Under the pieces are notes generated by a model. It had not been told where the DNA came from. It saw nothing but the letters and a program-made list of their open reading frames with translations, and made no database searches. Below, piece after piece: positions 9,451 to 17,979 of a stretch of DNA of 64,000 nt; positions within the stretch are counted from its first letter, which is position 1; each line of letters starts with the position of its first letter. This DNA comes from Nocardioides pocheonensis (lineage in GTDB: Bacteria > Actinomycetota > Actinomycetes > Propionibacteriales > Nocardioidaceae). The position numbers and the translations under genes are program-made. Location: the NCBI RefSeq assembly GCF_003725535.1, contig NZ_RJSF01000040.1, positions 328,370-392,369 of the forward strand, written 5' to 3'.

Positions 9451-10266
9451 ATGCAGTCGCCCAACGAACGCGCTTTCGCCGGCAACAACGAGTCCGCCGC
9501 CCGGTGGTTCGCCACGCAGCCGAACTGGTGGGACGAGCACTTCCACGGTGCAGTGAAGGACGCGTTCGACACGCTCCACGGCAGCGGCGTGAGCACCTCC
9601 GGCAAGGACCTCCTCGACGTCGGCTGCGGTGACGGCATCATCAGCCTCGGGCTGCTGCGCAACGGTGACCTGCGCAGTGTGATGGGCATCGACATCGTCG
9701 ACGTCGACCGTGACTTCCTCGACACCGAGGCCGAGCGGCACGGGGTCGAGCCGGTCGGCCCGGAGGAGGCTCTCCGGTTCGTCCGGTCGGAGCCCGACAC
9801 GGTCCCGGCCCCCGACGAGTCCTTCGACCTCGCGACCGCGTGGTCGGTGTTCGAGCACGTCACGCACCCGCGGCCACTCCTCGCCGAGGTGCTGCGCGTG
9901 CTGCGTCCCGGTGGCGTCTTCTTCCTCCAGGTCTGGCCGCTCTGGTTCTCCGAGCACGGCTCGCACCTGTGGCCGTTCTTCGACGAGACCTTCGTCCACC
10001 TGACCAAGTCGCCTGAGGAGATCCGGGCCCACCTCGACGAGCGGCTCGGATCCGGTCCGCTGGCCTCGGGGATGTTCGACCTGTACCAGTCGTGCAACCG
10101 GCTGACCGTGGACGACATCCAGGCCGCGCTCCGCGCTGTCGGCTTCCACCTCGGGATGGTCCGCCTGAGCGGATCGGCGATCCACGTGCCGCCGCAGCTC
10201 CAGGACGTCCCGGTGTCGAAGCTGGCGATCGAGGGATTCTCGATCATCGCCGTGAAGCCCGGCTGA
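9451..10266 (+). CDS. class I SAM-dependent methyltransferase
   Basis: A 271-residue Rossmann methyltransferase. Motif I is DLLDVGCGDGIISLGLL, followed by an acidic strand end (GIDIVDVD), a motif IV region (FDLATAWSVFEHV) and a post-motif LRVLRPGGVFFLQVWP typical of family 11/25 enzymes. The frame is open upstream through the previous gene, but the ATG at 9451 is the natural start. A CAGACT box six bases before it suggests a leaderless mRNA. A FFDETFVHLTKS segment and a Trp-rich N-terminus (NWWDEHFHG) may bind the acceptor. It stands at the left edge of the glycan island, so it may methylate a sugar; the acceptor is not deducible. Confidence 0.85.
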   Translation: MQSPNERAFAGNNESAARWFATQPNWWDEHFHGAVKDAFDTLHGSGVSTSGKDLLDVGCGDGIISLGLLRNGDLRSVMGIDIVDVDRDFLDTEAERHGVEPVGPEEALRFVRSEPDTVPAPDESFDLATAWSVFEHVTHPRPLLAEVLRVLRPGGVFFLQVWPLWFSEHGSHLWPFFDETFVHLTKSPEEIRAHLDERLGSGPLASGMFDLYQSCNRLTVDDIQAALRAVGFHLGMVRLSGSAIHVPPQLQDVPVSKLAIEGFSIIAVKPG

Positions 10267-10302
10267 CCCGACGCAACGTCCCTCGGGGTGTTCGGGGCCT
10301 CC

Positions 10303-12270
10303 TCAGCGGAGCCAGGGCGTGGAGCAGTCCGCCGGTACGCCGGTCTCCTTCGCCGTCCGGTCGAGGACCCGGCAGCCGTGACCGTCGTCGGCGGCGACGT
10401 TGCCGACCCAGACGGTGTCGATGCAGAGGTCGCGGGCGCGCGACGACAACGTGAGCGCGACGGTCGAGACCTCGTGCCCGTCCAGGCGATCGACCACGGC
10501 GACGTGCGTTCCTGCCGGCAGCGTCGTCAGGGCGTTGTTGAACGAGGTACCGGCAGCGCTGACCGCGGAGGCCCGCATGCGCACGGGAGTGGAGGTCGAG
10601 TACCGGACCAGCAGGAACAGGGCGTCGGACGTGAGCGTCCGGGGCAGCTTGGCGGTCACGATCGAGGCCCGGCGTCCGTTGACGCACGAGGCGCCACCCA
10701 CGGAGCGCAGCGTGGCGCGACTGCCGGCACCGAGCGCGATCGCCTTCGAGCCGCCAGCGACCTGGGCGAGGCCGACCGGGTGCGCGGTCCGCACGTGTCC
10801 GGAGTCGAGGACCACGATCTTCGTCGGGGACGTGGGAGAGAGGTGCTGCCGGACAGAGGGAACGAGCGAGAAGATCCCTGGCTGGTCCGTGTAGGGGTCC
10901 AGGAAGTCGGGGGCGACGTCTCGGGGGACCATGAACCGCAGCAGGTCGTAGTCATCGGTGCGCTGCGCCAGCTCGCTGCGCGCACGACCGATGTACCCGT
11001 GGGCGGGAGTCTCCTGGTTGTTCGTGATCACGGAGTGCCACTGGACCGCGGTCGTCAGCAGGACCGCGACGACCGCAACACCGAGCACCTGGTCCATCAG
11101 CCGGCGCCGGTCGCCGGCGGGAGTCTCGCGCGGCGGCAGCGCCCCCAGTCCGAGCAGGATCGCGAGGACCGTGGCGAGGTGGACGTCCACGAAGTACTGC
11201 AGGTCGCGCGACTGCCAGATCGCGTCCGCGACGCCGAGTCGGCCCGCCGCGAGCAGACCAAGGTTGACGACGTACGTCGCGGCGAGGAAGAAGGCGCACT
11301 TCCAGACCCCGTGCCGACGTGCTGCGATGAACGCGCCCACGGCCAGCAGCAGCAGGGCACCCAGGACCGTCGGCACCTCCACCCAGCCGGCATCGGGCGC
11401 GGAGCGGACCCCGACGAGCGACGGCAGGTAGCTCCGCAGCGTGCCGCTCGCCATGAAGAGGACCGCCTGGTGCAACGACCCCGGCTGTGGTGCGGAGTCG
11501 AAGACGAACAACCGGTAGACGAGGTAGGCCAGGGTGACGAGGGCGAACGGCGCCCACAGCACGGCCTCCCGCCGGAACCATGCCCGCGACCACCGTTCCT
11601 CGGGCAGGTCGCCGACGCCGAACAGGTAGCGGATCAGCACGAGGTAGCCCACGGTGATCAGCGGGCGTTCCTGGACCAGCAGGCCGGTCGTCAGTCCGGC
11701 CAACGACACGAGCAGGGCCAGCCGACCTCCGCTGCGGCAGTGGGCGACGAAGCCGGCGATGCAGATCGTCATGCAGGCGGCGGCGCCGAGGACGTGGACC
11801 GAAGCGCCCCACCACAGCACGACCCGGAGCAGTGGCACCGACGTGGCTCCCACGACGGCGAGCACCAGCACCGTCCGGCTACGTCCCAGGAGCGACTGAC
11901 CGGTCCAGGCGAGCGCCAGGAACACCAGCGTCCCCAGCGTGGCCGGGACGACGGCCGCGAGCCGGTAGTCCAGGTCTCCGTACCTCTCCAGCAGGAGGTA
12001 GGCGAGCCTGGTCACCGGCGCGAAGTGTCCGTAGTTGTTGACCGCGAACCAGCCCAGGTCGATGTGCCCCTGGCGAGCGAGCTGCAGGTAGAGGAAGTCG
12101 TCGGCGAAGAACTGTGACCCCAGCACCTGGGCGAGGTAGAGGCCGATCCACACGGCGACGCCGCCGGCGATCCACAGCGACCGCCATGCTCGGCGCGGCA
12201 CCTCGCCGGACGGCTCGCCTTCCGCGACCGCGGCCTGATCGGCCTGATCGGCCAGGTCGGGCTGGGTCAT
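10303..12270 (-). CDS. polytopic membrane protein, GT-C-like glycosyltransferase candidate (paralogue A)
   Basis: A 655-residue protein with about eleven hydrophobic helices over the first two thirds and a soluble C-terminal domain. A double Asp (FADDFLYLQ, residues 57-58) follows the first helix, the position of the catalytic acid in GT-C transferases. The ATG at 12270 has GGGAGG upstream; a TAGGGT box at 12332-12327 could be its promoter. It is clearly homologous to the protein at 31730-33646: both share NxYGHFAPVxRL, RDLQYFVDxxLAT and an end of the form DGCRVxD...ADCS. No named family is recognised. It probably transfers polyprenyl-linked sugars outside the cell, but this is inference from topology and context. 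Confidence 0.7.
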   Translation of the reverse strand: MTQPDLADQADQAAVAEGEPSGEVPRRAWRSLWIAGGVAVWIGLYLAQVLGSQFFADDFLYLQLARQGHIDLGWFAVNNYGHFAPVTRLAYLLLERYGDLDYRLAAVVPATLGTLVFLALAWTGQSLLGRSRTVLVLAVVGATSVPLLRVVLWWGASVHVLGAAACMTICIAGFVAHCRSGGRLALLVSLAGLTTGLLVQERPLITVGYLVLIRYLFGVGDLPEERWSRAWFRREAVLWAPFALVTLAYLVYRLFVFDSAPQPGSLHQAVLFMASGTLRSYLPSLVGVRSAPDAGWVEVPTVLGALLLLAVGAFIAARRHGVWKCAFFLAATYVVNLGLLAAGRLGVADAIWQSRDLQYFVDVHLATVLAILLGLGALPPRETPAGDRRRLMDQVLGVAVVAVLLTTAVQWHSVITNNQETPAHGYIGRARSELAQRTDDYDLLRFMVPRDVAPDFLDPYTDQPGIFSLVPSVRQHLSPTSPTKIVVLDSGHVRTAHPVGLAQVAGGSKAIALGAGSRATLRSVGGASCVNGRRASIVTAKLPRTLTSDALFLLVRYSTSTPVRMRASAVSAAGTSFNNALTTLPAGTHVAVVDRLDGHEVSTVALTLSSRARDLCIDTVWVGNVAADDGHGCRVLDRTAKETGVPADCSTPWLR

Positions 12271-12362
12271 CGAGCCTCCCGTGCGGCCAGCTGCTTTCCA
12301 CCAGTCCCGGATTACCGGAGGTCGCGACCCTAGCAGGGGCGGACCGCCGGGTCCTGGATTGG

Positions 12363-12368
12363 TAGCGT
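12363..12368 (+). promoter_or_regulatory. -10 box TAGCGT before a leaderless micro-ORF
   Basis: TAGCGT is followed by exactly seven bases and the ATG at 12376, which opens a ten-codon frame. This is the same leaderless geometry seen at proA and several other genes here. Confidence 0.45.
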
Positions 12369-12375
12369 GGCCGAC

Positions 12376-12408
12376 ATGCTTCCTCGAACCACCCCCGCCA
12401 CCTCGTGA
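12376..12408 (+). other. leaderless ten-codon micro-ORF overlapping the GT2 start
   Basis: ATG at 12376 reads MLPRTTPATS and stops with TGA at 12406-12408. The stop overlaps the GTG start of the next gene at 12405 as GTGA. That GTG has no Shine-Dalgarno sequence. Coupling by terminating ribosomes would explain how it is translated. It may instead be chance. Confidence 0.4.
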
Positions 12409-13694
12409 CGGCCGTCCAGAACCTGCCGGCGGAGCTTGCGGGGGCCGCGGCCCTCGAGGGCGTCTCCGTCCGTCGCTCCGAGGGCGATCCGGAGGTGTTC
12501 CTCCTCGTGCCACCCGACGACGTGCCGGAGCCCGAGGTGACCATCCTCGTGCCCGCGGTCAACGAGGCGATCACGATCGCCGAGTTCGTCTCCTGGTGCC
12601 ACGAAGGGCTTCGGGACGCTGGGACGACGGGGGAGATCCTCATCGTCGACAGCTCCGAGGACGACACCCCCACGATCGCGGTGTCAGGGGGCGCTCGCGT
12701 GCTCCACACGCCGCGTCGCGGGCTCGGCCGGGCCTACATCGACGCGATCCCGTTCGTGCGCGGAAAGTACGTCGTGATGGGGGACGCCGACTGCACCTAC
12801 GACTTCCGCCGGCTCGCGCCCTTCGTCGAGACCATGCGGTCCGGCACGGAGTACGCCATGGGCTCCCGCTGGAAGGGCTCGATCGAGCCAGGAGCGATGC
12901 CCTGGCTCCACCAGTACTTCGGCACCCCCGTGACGACCTGGATCCTGAACCGCGTCTACGGCAGCAAGTTCAGCGACATCCACTGCGGCATGCGCGGCAT
13001 CACCCGCGACGCACTGGTGCGGATGGGCATCACGTCGCAGTCCTGGGAGTACGCCTCCGAGATGGTGCTCAAGTCCGTCCGCATGGGGCTGGTGACCAGG
13101 GAGGTCCCGGTCACCTTCCTCAAGGACCGGGAGGGCCGGCTGTCGCACCACAAGCGCTCGGGATGGTTCTCCCCGTTCGCGGCCGCCTGGATCAACCTGC
13201 GCGCGATGTTCGTGAACGGCGCGGAGTTCTTCCTCTTCAAACCGGGGATCCTCGCGTTCGTCCTCGGGCTCCTGATGGTGCTGCCGCTGTCGTTCGGCGA
13301 CATCACGGTCGGGTCCATCACCTTCAGCCTCCTCACGATGCTCGTCGGCGTGGTCCTGGGCACGATCGGGCTGCACAGCTTCTACCTGGGCTGCCTGGCG
13401 CACGTCTTCCTGGACTACGGCGGCAACCACCGCGAACGATGGCGGCGCCTGTTCTCCTACACGCGGGCCGTGCTCACGGCGATGGCGATCTTCACCCTCG
13501 GGCTCGGCCTGTTCGCGGCCCTCGTCGTCCGGTTCTTCACCGACGGCCGGACGCTCCCGGCCGCGTCGGCGACGATCAACCATCTCGGGGTGCTCGGGCT
13601 CTTCCTCATGATCGTCGGCTTCTCGACCTTCTCGTTCACCCTGCTCCTCCACGCCACGGGGGTCCGGTACGGTCCGGCGGCCAGCGATGAGTGA
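12405..13694 (+). CDS. GT2 polyprenyl-phosphate glycosyltransferase with C-terminal membrane helices
   Basis: A 429-residue protein. The catalytic GT-A domain starts near residue 42 with VTILVPAVNEA; DSSEDDT, MGDADCTYDF (DxD) and SDIHCGMRGITRDAL follow. From about residue 285, four hydrophobic helices anchor it. This resembles the GtrB/ArnC/DPM1 branch, which loads a sugar from a nucleotide donor onto undecaprenyl or decaprenyl phosphate on the cytosolic face. The related enzyme at 35516 shares the MGDAD, GAMPxLH and HCGxR motifs. The gene heads a plus-strand run to 19731 and overlaps the next gene by eight bases. Translation may be coupled to the micro-ORF before it. The sugar is not evident. 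Confidence 0.85.
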   Translation: MTAVQNLPAELAGAAALEGVSVRRSEGDPEVFLLVPPDDVPEPEVTILVPAVNEAITIAEFVSWCHEGLRDAGTTGEILIVDSSEDDTPTIAVSGGARVLHTPRRGLGRAYIDAIPFVRGKYVVMGDADCTYDFRRLAPFVETMRSGTEYAMGSRWKGSIEPGAMPWLHQYFGTPVTTWILNRVYGSKFSDIHCGMRGITRDALVRMGITSQSWEYASEMVLKSVRMGLVTREVPVTFLKDREGRLSHHKRSGWFSPFAAAWINLRAMFVNGAEFFLFKPGILAFVLGLLMVLPLSFGDITVGSITFSLLTMLVGVVLGTIGLHSFYLGCLAHVFLDYGGNHRERWRRLFSYTRAVLTAMAIFTLGLGLFAALVVRFFTDGRTLPAASATINHLGVLGLFLMIVGFSTFSFTLLLHATGVRYGPAASDE

Positions 13695-14322
13695 CTCCGC
13701 GAACCGGACCAGCGCGTTCGGTGAGTCCGGCAAGGTGACCGTGGTCGACCGGTTCGGCGTCTGGCTGTCCAAGCGCCAGATCGAGAAGGTCGTGGGATCG
13801 GTCAAGGGCAAGGACGTCGCCGACGTCGGCTGCGGGTACGACGCGACGTTCATGCGCCGGGTGATGTCCGAGGTCGGCTCGGCAACGCTGATCGACGTCT
13901 CGCTCGCGCCCGACCTGCGTCAGTACGAGGGGACGCGAGTCATCGAGGGTCTGCTTCCCGACGCGATGGACGAGATCGCCGACTCCTCGCTCGACGTCGT
14001 GCTGTGCATGTCGGTGGTCGAGCACCTGTGGGAGCCGGACCGGACCATCGCCCAGATGCACCGTGTCCTGCGACCCGGTGGCGTGTGCGCGATCAACGTG
14101 CCGTCCTGGCGGGGCAAGCGCGCTCTGGAGTTCTCCGCCTTCCGCCTGGGGCTCTCCCCGGCCGAGGAGATGGACGACCACAAGATGTACTACGATCCCC
14201 GGGATCTGTGGCCGCTCATGGTTCGGGCCGGATTCCAGCCACATGCGATCCGTTGCTTTCGGCACAAGTTCGGGTTGAACACCTTCGCGGTCGCCACCAA
14301 GGACGAAGCGGGGAGAGCATGA
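13687..14322 (+). CDS. class I SAM-dependent methyltransferase
   Basis: A 211-residue methyltransferase. Motif I is DVADVGCGYDATFMRR, then LDVVLCMSVVEHLWEPD and HRVLRPGGVCAINVPS. The segment EEMDDHKMYYDPRDLWPLM is typical of small sugar or lipid methyltransferases in glycan loci. The ATG lies inside the last codons of the GT2 gene and the stop overlaps the next ATG (ATGA), so it belongs to a tightly coupled operon with the heptose-type genes. Acceptor unknown. Confidence 0.85.
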   Translation: MSDSANRTSAFGESGKVTVVDRFGVWLSKRQIEKVVGSVKGKDVADVGCGYDATFMRRVMSEVGSATLIDVSLAPDLRQYEGTRVIEGLLPDAMDEIADSSLDVVLCMSVVEHLWEPDRTIAQMHRVLRPGGVCAINVPSWRGKRALEFSAFRLGLSPAEEMDDHKMYYDPRDLWPLMVRAGFQPHAIRCFRHKFGLNTFAVATKDEAGRA

Positions 14323-14915
14323 GCTTCAGCAAGGACTTCCTCAGGGAGAGCGTCGCCGTCATCGACGCGCTCGACACGGACACGATCGAGGCGGTCGCCC
14401 TCGGATTGGCCGACGTGCGGGAGCGGGAGGGCCGACTCTTCATCCTGGGAGTCGGTGGGTCCGCCGGGCACGCCAGCCACGCGGTGAACGACTTCCGCAA
14501 GATCTGCGCCCTCGAGTCCTACACGCCCACGGACAACGTCTCCGAGCTCACGGCGCGCGCGAACGACGAGGGTTGGGACACCACGTTCTCCGCGTGGCTC
14601 AAGGGCTCGCGGATCGGCTCCAAGGACGCGGTCCTCGTGTTCTCCGTCGGCGGCGGCAACGCCGAGGCGAAGGTCTCGACGAACATCGTGGCGGCGCTCG
14701 AGCTCGCGAAGGAGCGGGGTGCGTCGATCTACGGGATCGTCGGTCGTGACGGGGGCACCACTGCTCAGCTGGCCGACGCCGCCGTGGTCGTGCCGCCGCT
14801 GTTCCCGAACCACGTGACGCCCCACACCGAGGGCCTCGCCGCGGTGATCTGGCACCTCCTCGTCACGCACCCGGCGCTGTCACGAGCGGCTACCCGCTGG
14901 GAGTCGCTCACGTGA
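14319..14915 (+). CDS. gmhA: SIS-domain phosphosugar isomerase, GmhA-like
   Basis: A 198-residue SIS protein, close to the length of GmhA (about 192), which converts sedoheptulose 7-phosphate to D-glycero-D-manno-heptose 7-phosphate. The phosphate loop is LGVGGSAGHASHAVNDFR. VFSVGGGNAEAKV forms the second sugar-phosphate loop. The C-terminal helix TEGLAAVIWHLL carries a His in the place of the GmhA catalytic His. The start overlaps the previous stop (ATGA), with GGGAGA just upstream. GmhB-, HddA- and HddC-like genes follow in the same operon, which supports a heptose route. A different ketose-phosphate substrate remains possible. Confidence 0.75.
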   Translation: MSFSKDFLRESVAVIDALDTDTIEAVALGLADVREREGRLFILGVGGSAGHASHAVNDFRKICALESYTPTDNVSELTARANDEGWDTTFSAWLKGSRIGSKDAVLVFSVGGGNAEAKVSTNIVAALELAKERGASIYGIVGRDGGTTAQLADAAVVVPPLFPNHVTPHTEGLAAVIWHLLVTHPALSRAATRWESLT

Positions 14916-15898
14916 CGGCTGCGCCGATCGAGCGCGTCTGCGTCGTCGGGGGAGCCGGTTTCATCGGCAGCCACTTCGTCGCGCGGCTGCTCGGGGACGA
15001 GTCGACCCGTCGCGTCACCGTTTTCGACAACTTCTCGTCCGGCCGCGAGTGGCACCTCGCCGAGGTGAAGGACGACCCCCGGCTCGGCGTCGTGCGGGAC
15101 GACGTCGGCAACCTCGACGCGCTCACCCGGGCTGTCGACGGACACGACACCGTCATCCACCTCGCCTCGAACCCGGACATCGCCGCGGCGGTGACGAATC
15201 CGGCGATCGACTTCGACCAGGGCACCCGGCTGACCCACCACGTCGCCGAGGCGGTGCGGAAGGCCGGGGTCGGCCGGGTCCTCTACGCCTCGGGGAGCGG
15301 CGTGTACGGCGATCTCGGCGAGATCGAGGCGCGTGAGGACCACGGGCCGATGGTGCCCACGTCGACCTACGGTGCGAGCAAGCTCGCCGGTGAGGCGCTG
15401 CTCGCGTCGTACGCCGCGATGTTCGACCTGACGGTCCGTGCGTTCCGCTTCGGCAACGTGGTCGGCTCCCACCAGACCCATGGCGTCGGCTACGACTTCG
15501 TGCGGCGTCTCATCGCCGACCCCACGCGACTGCGGATCCTCGGCGACGGCCGGCAGAGCAAGTCCTACATCCACGTCGAGGACATCGTCGACGCGGTGCT
15601 CCTGGCCGGCTCGCTGGCCGAAACCCCGTTCGACGCGTTCAACGTGGCGACGGGCGACTACGTGACGGTCACCGAGATCGCCGAGCTGGCGACGCAGGTG
15701 GTCGGGATCGCGGCCGGGGAGACGGTCTTCGAGTACACCGGAGGTGCTCGAGGCTGGAAGGGCGACGTGCCGATCGTGCGGATCAACACCGACAAGATCC
15801 GCGGTCTCGGGTGGGTGAACCGGCGGTCGGGAGTCGAGGCGCTGCGTGACTCGATGACGTCGATGGCCGACGACGAGCGGGCGGGGCGGTTCGGCTGA
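14912..15898 (+). CDS. NAD-dependent sugar epimerase/dehydratase (extended SDR)
   Basis: A 328-residue nucleotide-sugar SDR. The NAD loop is VVGGAGFIGSHFV at residues 10-22. The catalytic pair is YGASK, Tyr at residue 153 and Lys at 157, preceded by YASGSGVYGD with the conserved Ser/Thr. RFGNVVG and SYIHVEDIVDAV are typical of UDP-glucose 4-epimerase and RmlB-type relatives. Start and stop overlap both neighbours by one to four bases. Within a GDP-heptose-type operon it may epimerise or oxidise the activated heptose (compare WcaG and DmhA-type enzymes), but its substrate cannot be read from the sequence. Confidence 0.85.
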   Translation: MTAAPIERVCVVGGAGFIGSHFVARLLGDESTRRVTVFDNFSSGREWHLAEVKDDPRLGVVRDDVGNLDALTRAVDGHDTVIHLASNPDIAAAVTNPAIDFDQGTRLTHHVAEAVRKAGVGRVLYASGSGVYGDLGEIEAREDHGPMVPTSTYGASKLAGEALLASYAAMFDLTVRAFRFGNVVGSHQTHGVGYDFVRRLIADPTRLRILGDGRQSKSYIHVEDIVDAVLLAGSLAETPFDAFNVATGDYVTVTEIAELATQVVGIAAGETVFEYTGGARGWKGDVPIVRINTDKIRGLGWVNRRSGVEALRDSMTSMADDERAGRFG

Positions 15899-16485
15899 TG
15901 GCCGGTCGGCCCGCGGTGTTCCTCGACCGGGACGGAGTACTGGTCGAGTCGACCGTGACCGACGGTGTGCCCCTGCCGGCGCGCCGGGCCTCGGACCTCC
16001 GCCTGATCGAGGGTGCGGCAGCGGCGTGCGCCTCGCTCCACGGCGCCGGGCTGGCGCTCGTCGTCGTCACGAACCAGCCCGACGTCGCCCGCGGCTCGCT
16101 CGCCCGAGAGGACCTCGACGCGATGCACGTCCTGCTCCGCGACTGGCTGCCGGTCGACGAGATCGTGGTGTGCGCGCACGACGACGCCGACGACTGCACG
16201 TGCCGGAAGCCGCGCCCGGGCATGATTCTGGACGCGGCGGAGCGGATGGGGATCGACCTGCGGCGTAGTGTGCTGGTCGGGGACCGCTGGAGGGACATCG
16301 AGGCGGCCCGCCGCGCCGGGATCTCCTCGGTGCACATCGACTGGGGACATGGTGAGCCGCTCACATCGCCGGCAGACGCGACCTTTGGCAGTCTGGAGCA
16401 AGCAGTGCACCACATCCTCCGGGTCACGGGGACCGACGACCTCGCTGACGAGCCAGAGCAGCAGGCGCACCTGAACAGGAGCTGA
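15898..16485 (+). CDS. gmhB: HAD phosphatase, heptose 1,7-bisphosphate phosphatase-like
   Basis: A 195-residue HAD-IIIA enzyme of GmhB length. The nucleophile motif is FLDRDGVLV with Asp10 and Asp12. VVTNQPDVARG is motif II. CRKPRPGM carries the motif III Lys, and VGDRWRDIEAARRAG is motif IV. The zinc loop of GmhB is intact: Cys and His in VCAHDD, followed by CTC before RKPRPG. This loop separates GmhB from histidinol-phosphate phosphatases less well than context does, but a kinase and a nucleotidyltransferase of the HddA/HddC type follow. The start overlaps the previous stop (TGATG). Confidence 0.78.
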   Translation: MAGRPAVFLDRDGVLVESTVTDGVPLPARRASDLRLIEGAAAACASLHGAGLALVVVTNQPDVARGSLAREDLDAMHVLLRDWLPVDEIVVCAHDDADDCTCRKPRPGMILDAAERMGIDLRRSVLVGDRWRDIEAARRAGISSVHIDWGHGEPLTSPADATFGSLEQAVHHILRVTGTDDLADEPEQQAHLNRS

Positions 16486-16489
16486 GACA

Positions 16490-17182
16490 GTGAAGATTTT
16501 CGCCGACGGCGCGGACCTCGAGAGCCTGATCGCTCTTGTTGACGACCCTCGGATCTCGGGCTTCACGACGAATCCGACCTTGATGCGCAAGGCCGGCATC
16601 ACGGACTACGAGGCGTTCGCCCACAAGGTCCTCGACACGATCACCGAGCACCCGATCTCGTTCGAGGTCTTCGCCGACGAGCCGGACGAGATGGTCCGGC
16701 AGGCCCGGCTGATCGCCGGGTGGGGTCCGAACGTCTACGTCAAGATCCCGGTGACCGACACCAAGGGCACCTCGTCGGCGCCCGTGATCCGCGAGCTCTC
16801 GGCTGACGGGGTGCACCTGAACGTCACGGCGCTGATGACCGTCGCCCAGGTCGAGGAGGTCGCCGCCGCGTCGTCCGGCGGACCGGGTCACATCGTGTCG
16901 GTGTTCGCCGGCAGGATCGCCGACACCGGTCGGGACCCGATTCCGATCATGAAGGAGTCGCTCGAGGCGCTCGCCCACGATCCGGGGCTCGAGCTGCTCT
17001 GGGCCAGCCCGCGAGAGGTCCTCAACGTGGTCCAGGCGCAGGAGACCGGCGTGCACATCATCACGGTCACCCACGACCTGCTGGCGAAGCTCGACGGGCT
17101 CGGCAAGGACCTCGACCAGTTCTCGCTCGAGACCGTGCAGATGTTCCACGACGACGCGCGTGCGGCGGGATTCGTCCTGTGA
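16490..17182 (+). CDS. transaldolase / fructose-6-phosphate aldolase-like protein (TalC type)
   Basis: A 230-residue TIM-barrel aldolase of the short transaldolase class. MKIFADGADLES opens the barrel, GFTTNPTLMRKAG is the phosphate-side loop, and NVYVKIPVT carries the Schiff-base Lys, which falls at residue 85 as in E. coli FSA. VSVFAGRIADTG and WASPREVLNV complete the barrel. The GTG start has AGGAG upstream. It sits between the GmhB-like and HddA-like genes, so it may make or divert sedoheptulose 7-phosphate for the heptose pathway, or build another carbon skeleton. A pentose-phosphate-pathway housekeeping role is less likely given the company. Confidence 0.82.
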   Translation: MKIFADGADLESLIALVDDPRISGFTTNPTLMRKAGITDYEAFAHKVLDTITEHPISFEVFADEPDEMVRQARLIAGWGPNVYVKIPVTDTKGTSSAPVIRELSADGVHLNVTALMTVAQVEEVAAASSGGPGHIVSVFAGRIADTGRDPIPIMKESLEALAHDPGLELLWASPREVLNVVQAQETGVHIITVTHDLLAKLDGLGKDLDQFSLETVQMFHDDARAAGFVL

Positions 17183-17979
17183 GCGAGGCGCGCCTCAATC
17201 CCGACGGCACCGACCAGGACGACTGGGACGACCACTGGGACAGGTACGGCGAGGCTGCCAAGGGCAACCCCGCCAACGACTACCGCCACGCGATGATCCT
17301 CAAGCTGCTGGGACCCCTCCCGAAGGGATCCGTCCTGCTGGACATCGGCAGTGGCCAGGGCCAGTTCGCCGTGGACTACCAGGCGGAGAATCCCGACGTC
17401 ACCGTGTTCGGCGTGGAGTACAGCGGTGAGGGCGTCCGTCGAGCGCAGCAGTCGGCCGAGCGAGCCGGGGTGGGGGCCAGGTTCTTCGAGCGCAACCTGC
17501 TCGAGCCGGTGACGCTGGCCGCTGACCAGCTCCCAGCCACCCATGCGGTGTGCTCGGAGGTGCTCGAGCACGTCGAGGACCCGACCACCCTCATGCGCAA
17601 CGCCCTCTCGCTGCTCGCGCCAGGAGCGAAGGTGGTCGTCACGGTCCCGGGCGGTCCGCGGTCCGCGTTCGACCGGCACATCGGCCACTTCCGTCACTTC
17701 ACCGCCGCAGCGCTCCACGAGGTGCTCACCGACGCCGGTCTCGACGTCGACCGCGTGCTGCGGACCGGCTTCCCGTTCTTCAACCTCTACAAGCTGGCGG
17801 TGGTCGCACGCGGCGAGAAGCTGGTCGAGGACATGGCTCGTCGCGGCCCGGCCGACGAGAGCTCGGGGCTGGAGAAGGCGGTCACCGCGTTCTTCCGGCG
17901 TACGTTCCCCCACAACCGCGACGACAGCCGGTTCGGCTGGCAGCTCGCCGCGGTCGCCCACGTCCCCCTGGTCCGCTGA
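17179..17979 (+). CDS. class I SAM-dependent methyltransferase
   Basis: A 266-residue methyltransferase. SVLLDIGSGQGQFAVDY is motif I, FGVEYSGEGVRRA follows, then ATHAVCSEVLEHVEDPTTLM and LLAPGAKVVVTVPGG. The IGHFRHFT segment is common in family 11/12 methyltransferases of glycan loci. GTGA overlap with the transaldolase gene and TGATG overlap with the kinase gene show one operon. It may methylate the heptose-derived sugar; the acceptor is not deducible. Confidence 0.85.
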   Translation: MSEARLNPDGTDQDDWDDHWDRYGEAAKGNPANDYRHAMILKLLGPLPKGSVLLDIGSGQGQFAVDYQAENPDVTVFGVEYSGEGVRRAQQSAERAGVGARFFERNLLEPVTLAADQLPATHAVCSEVLEHVEDPTTLMRNALSLLAPGAKVVVTVPGGPRSAFDRHIGHFRHFTAAALHEVLTDAGLDVDRVLRTGFPFFNLYKLAVVARGEKLVEDMARRGPADESSGLEKAVTAFFRRTFPHNRDDSRFGWQLAAVAHVPLVR

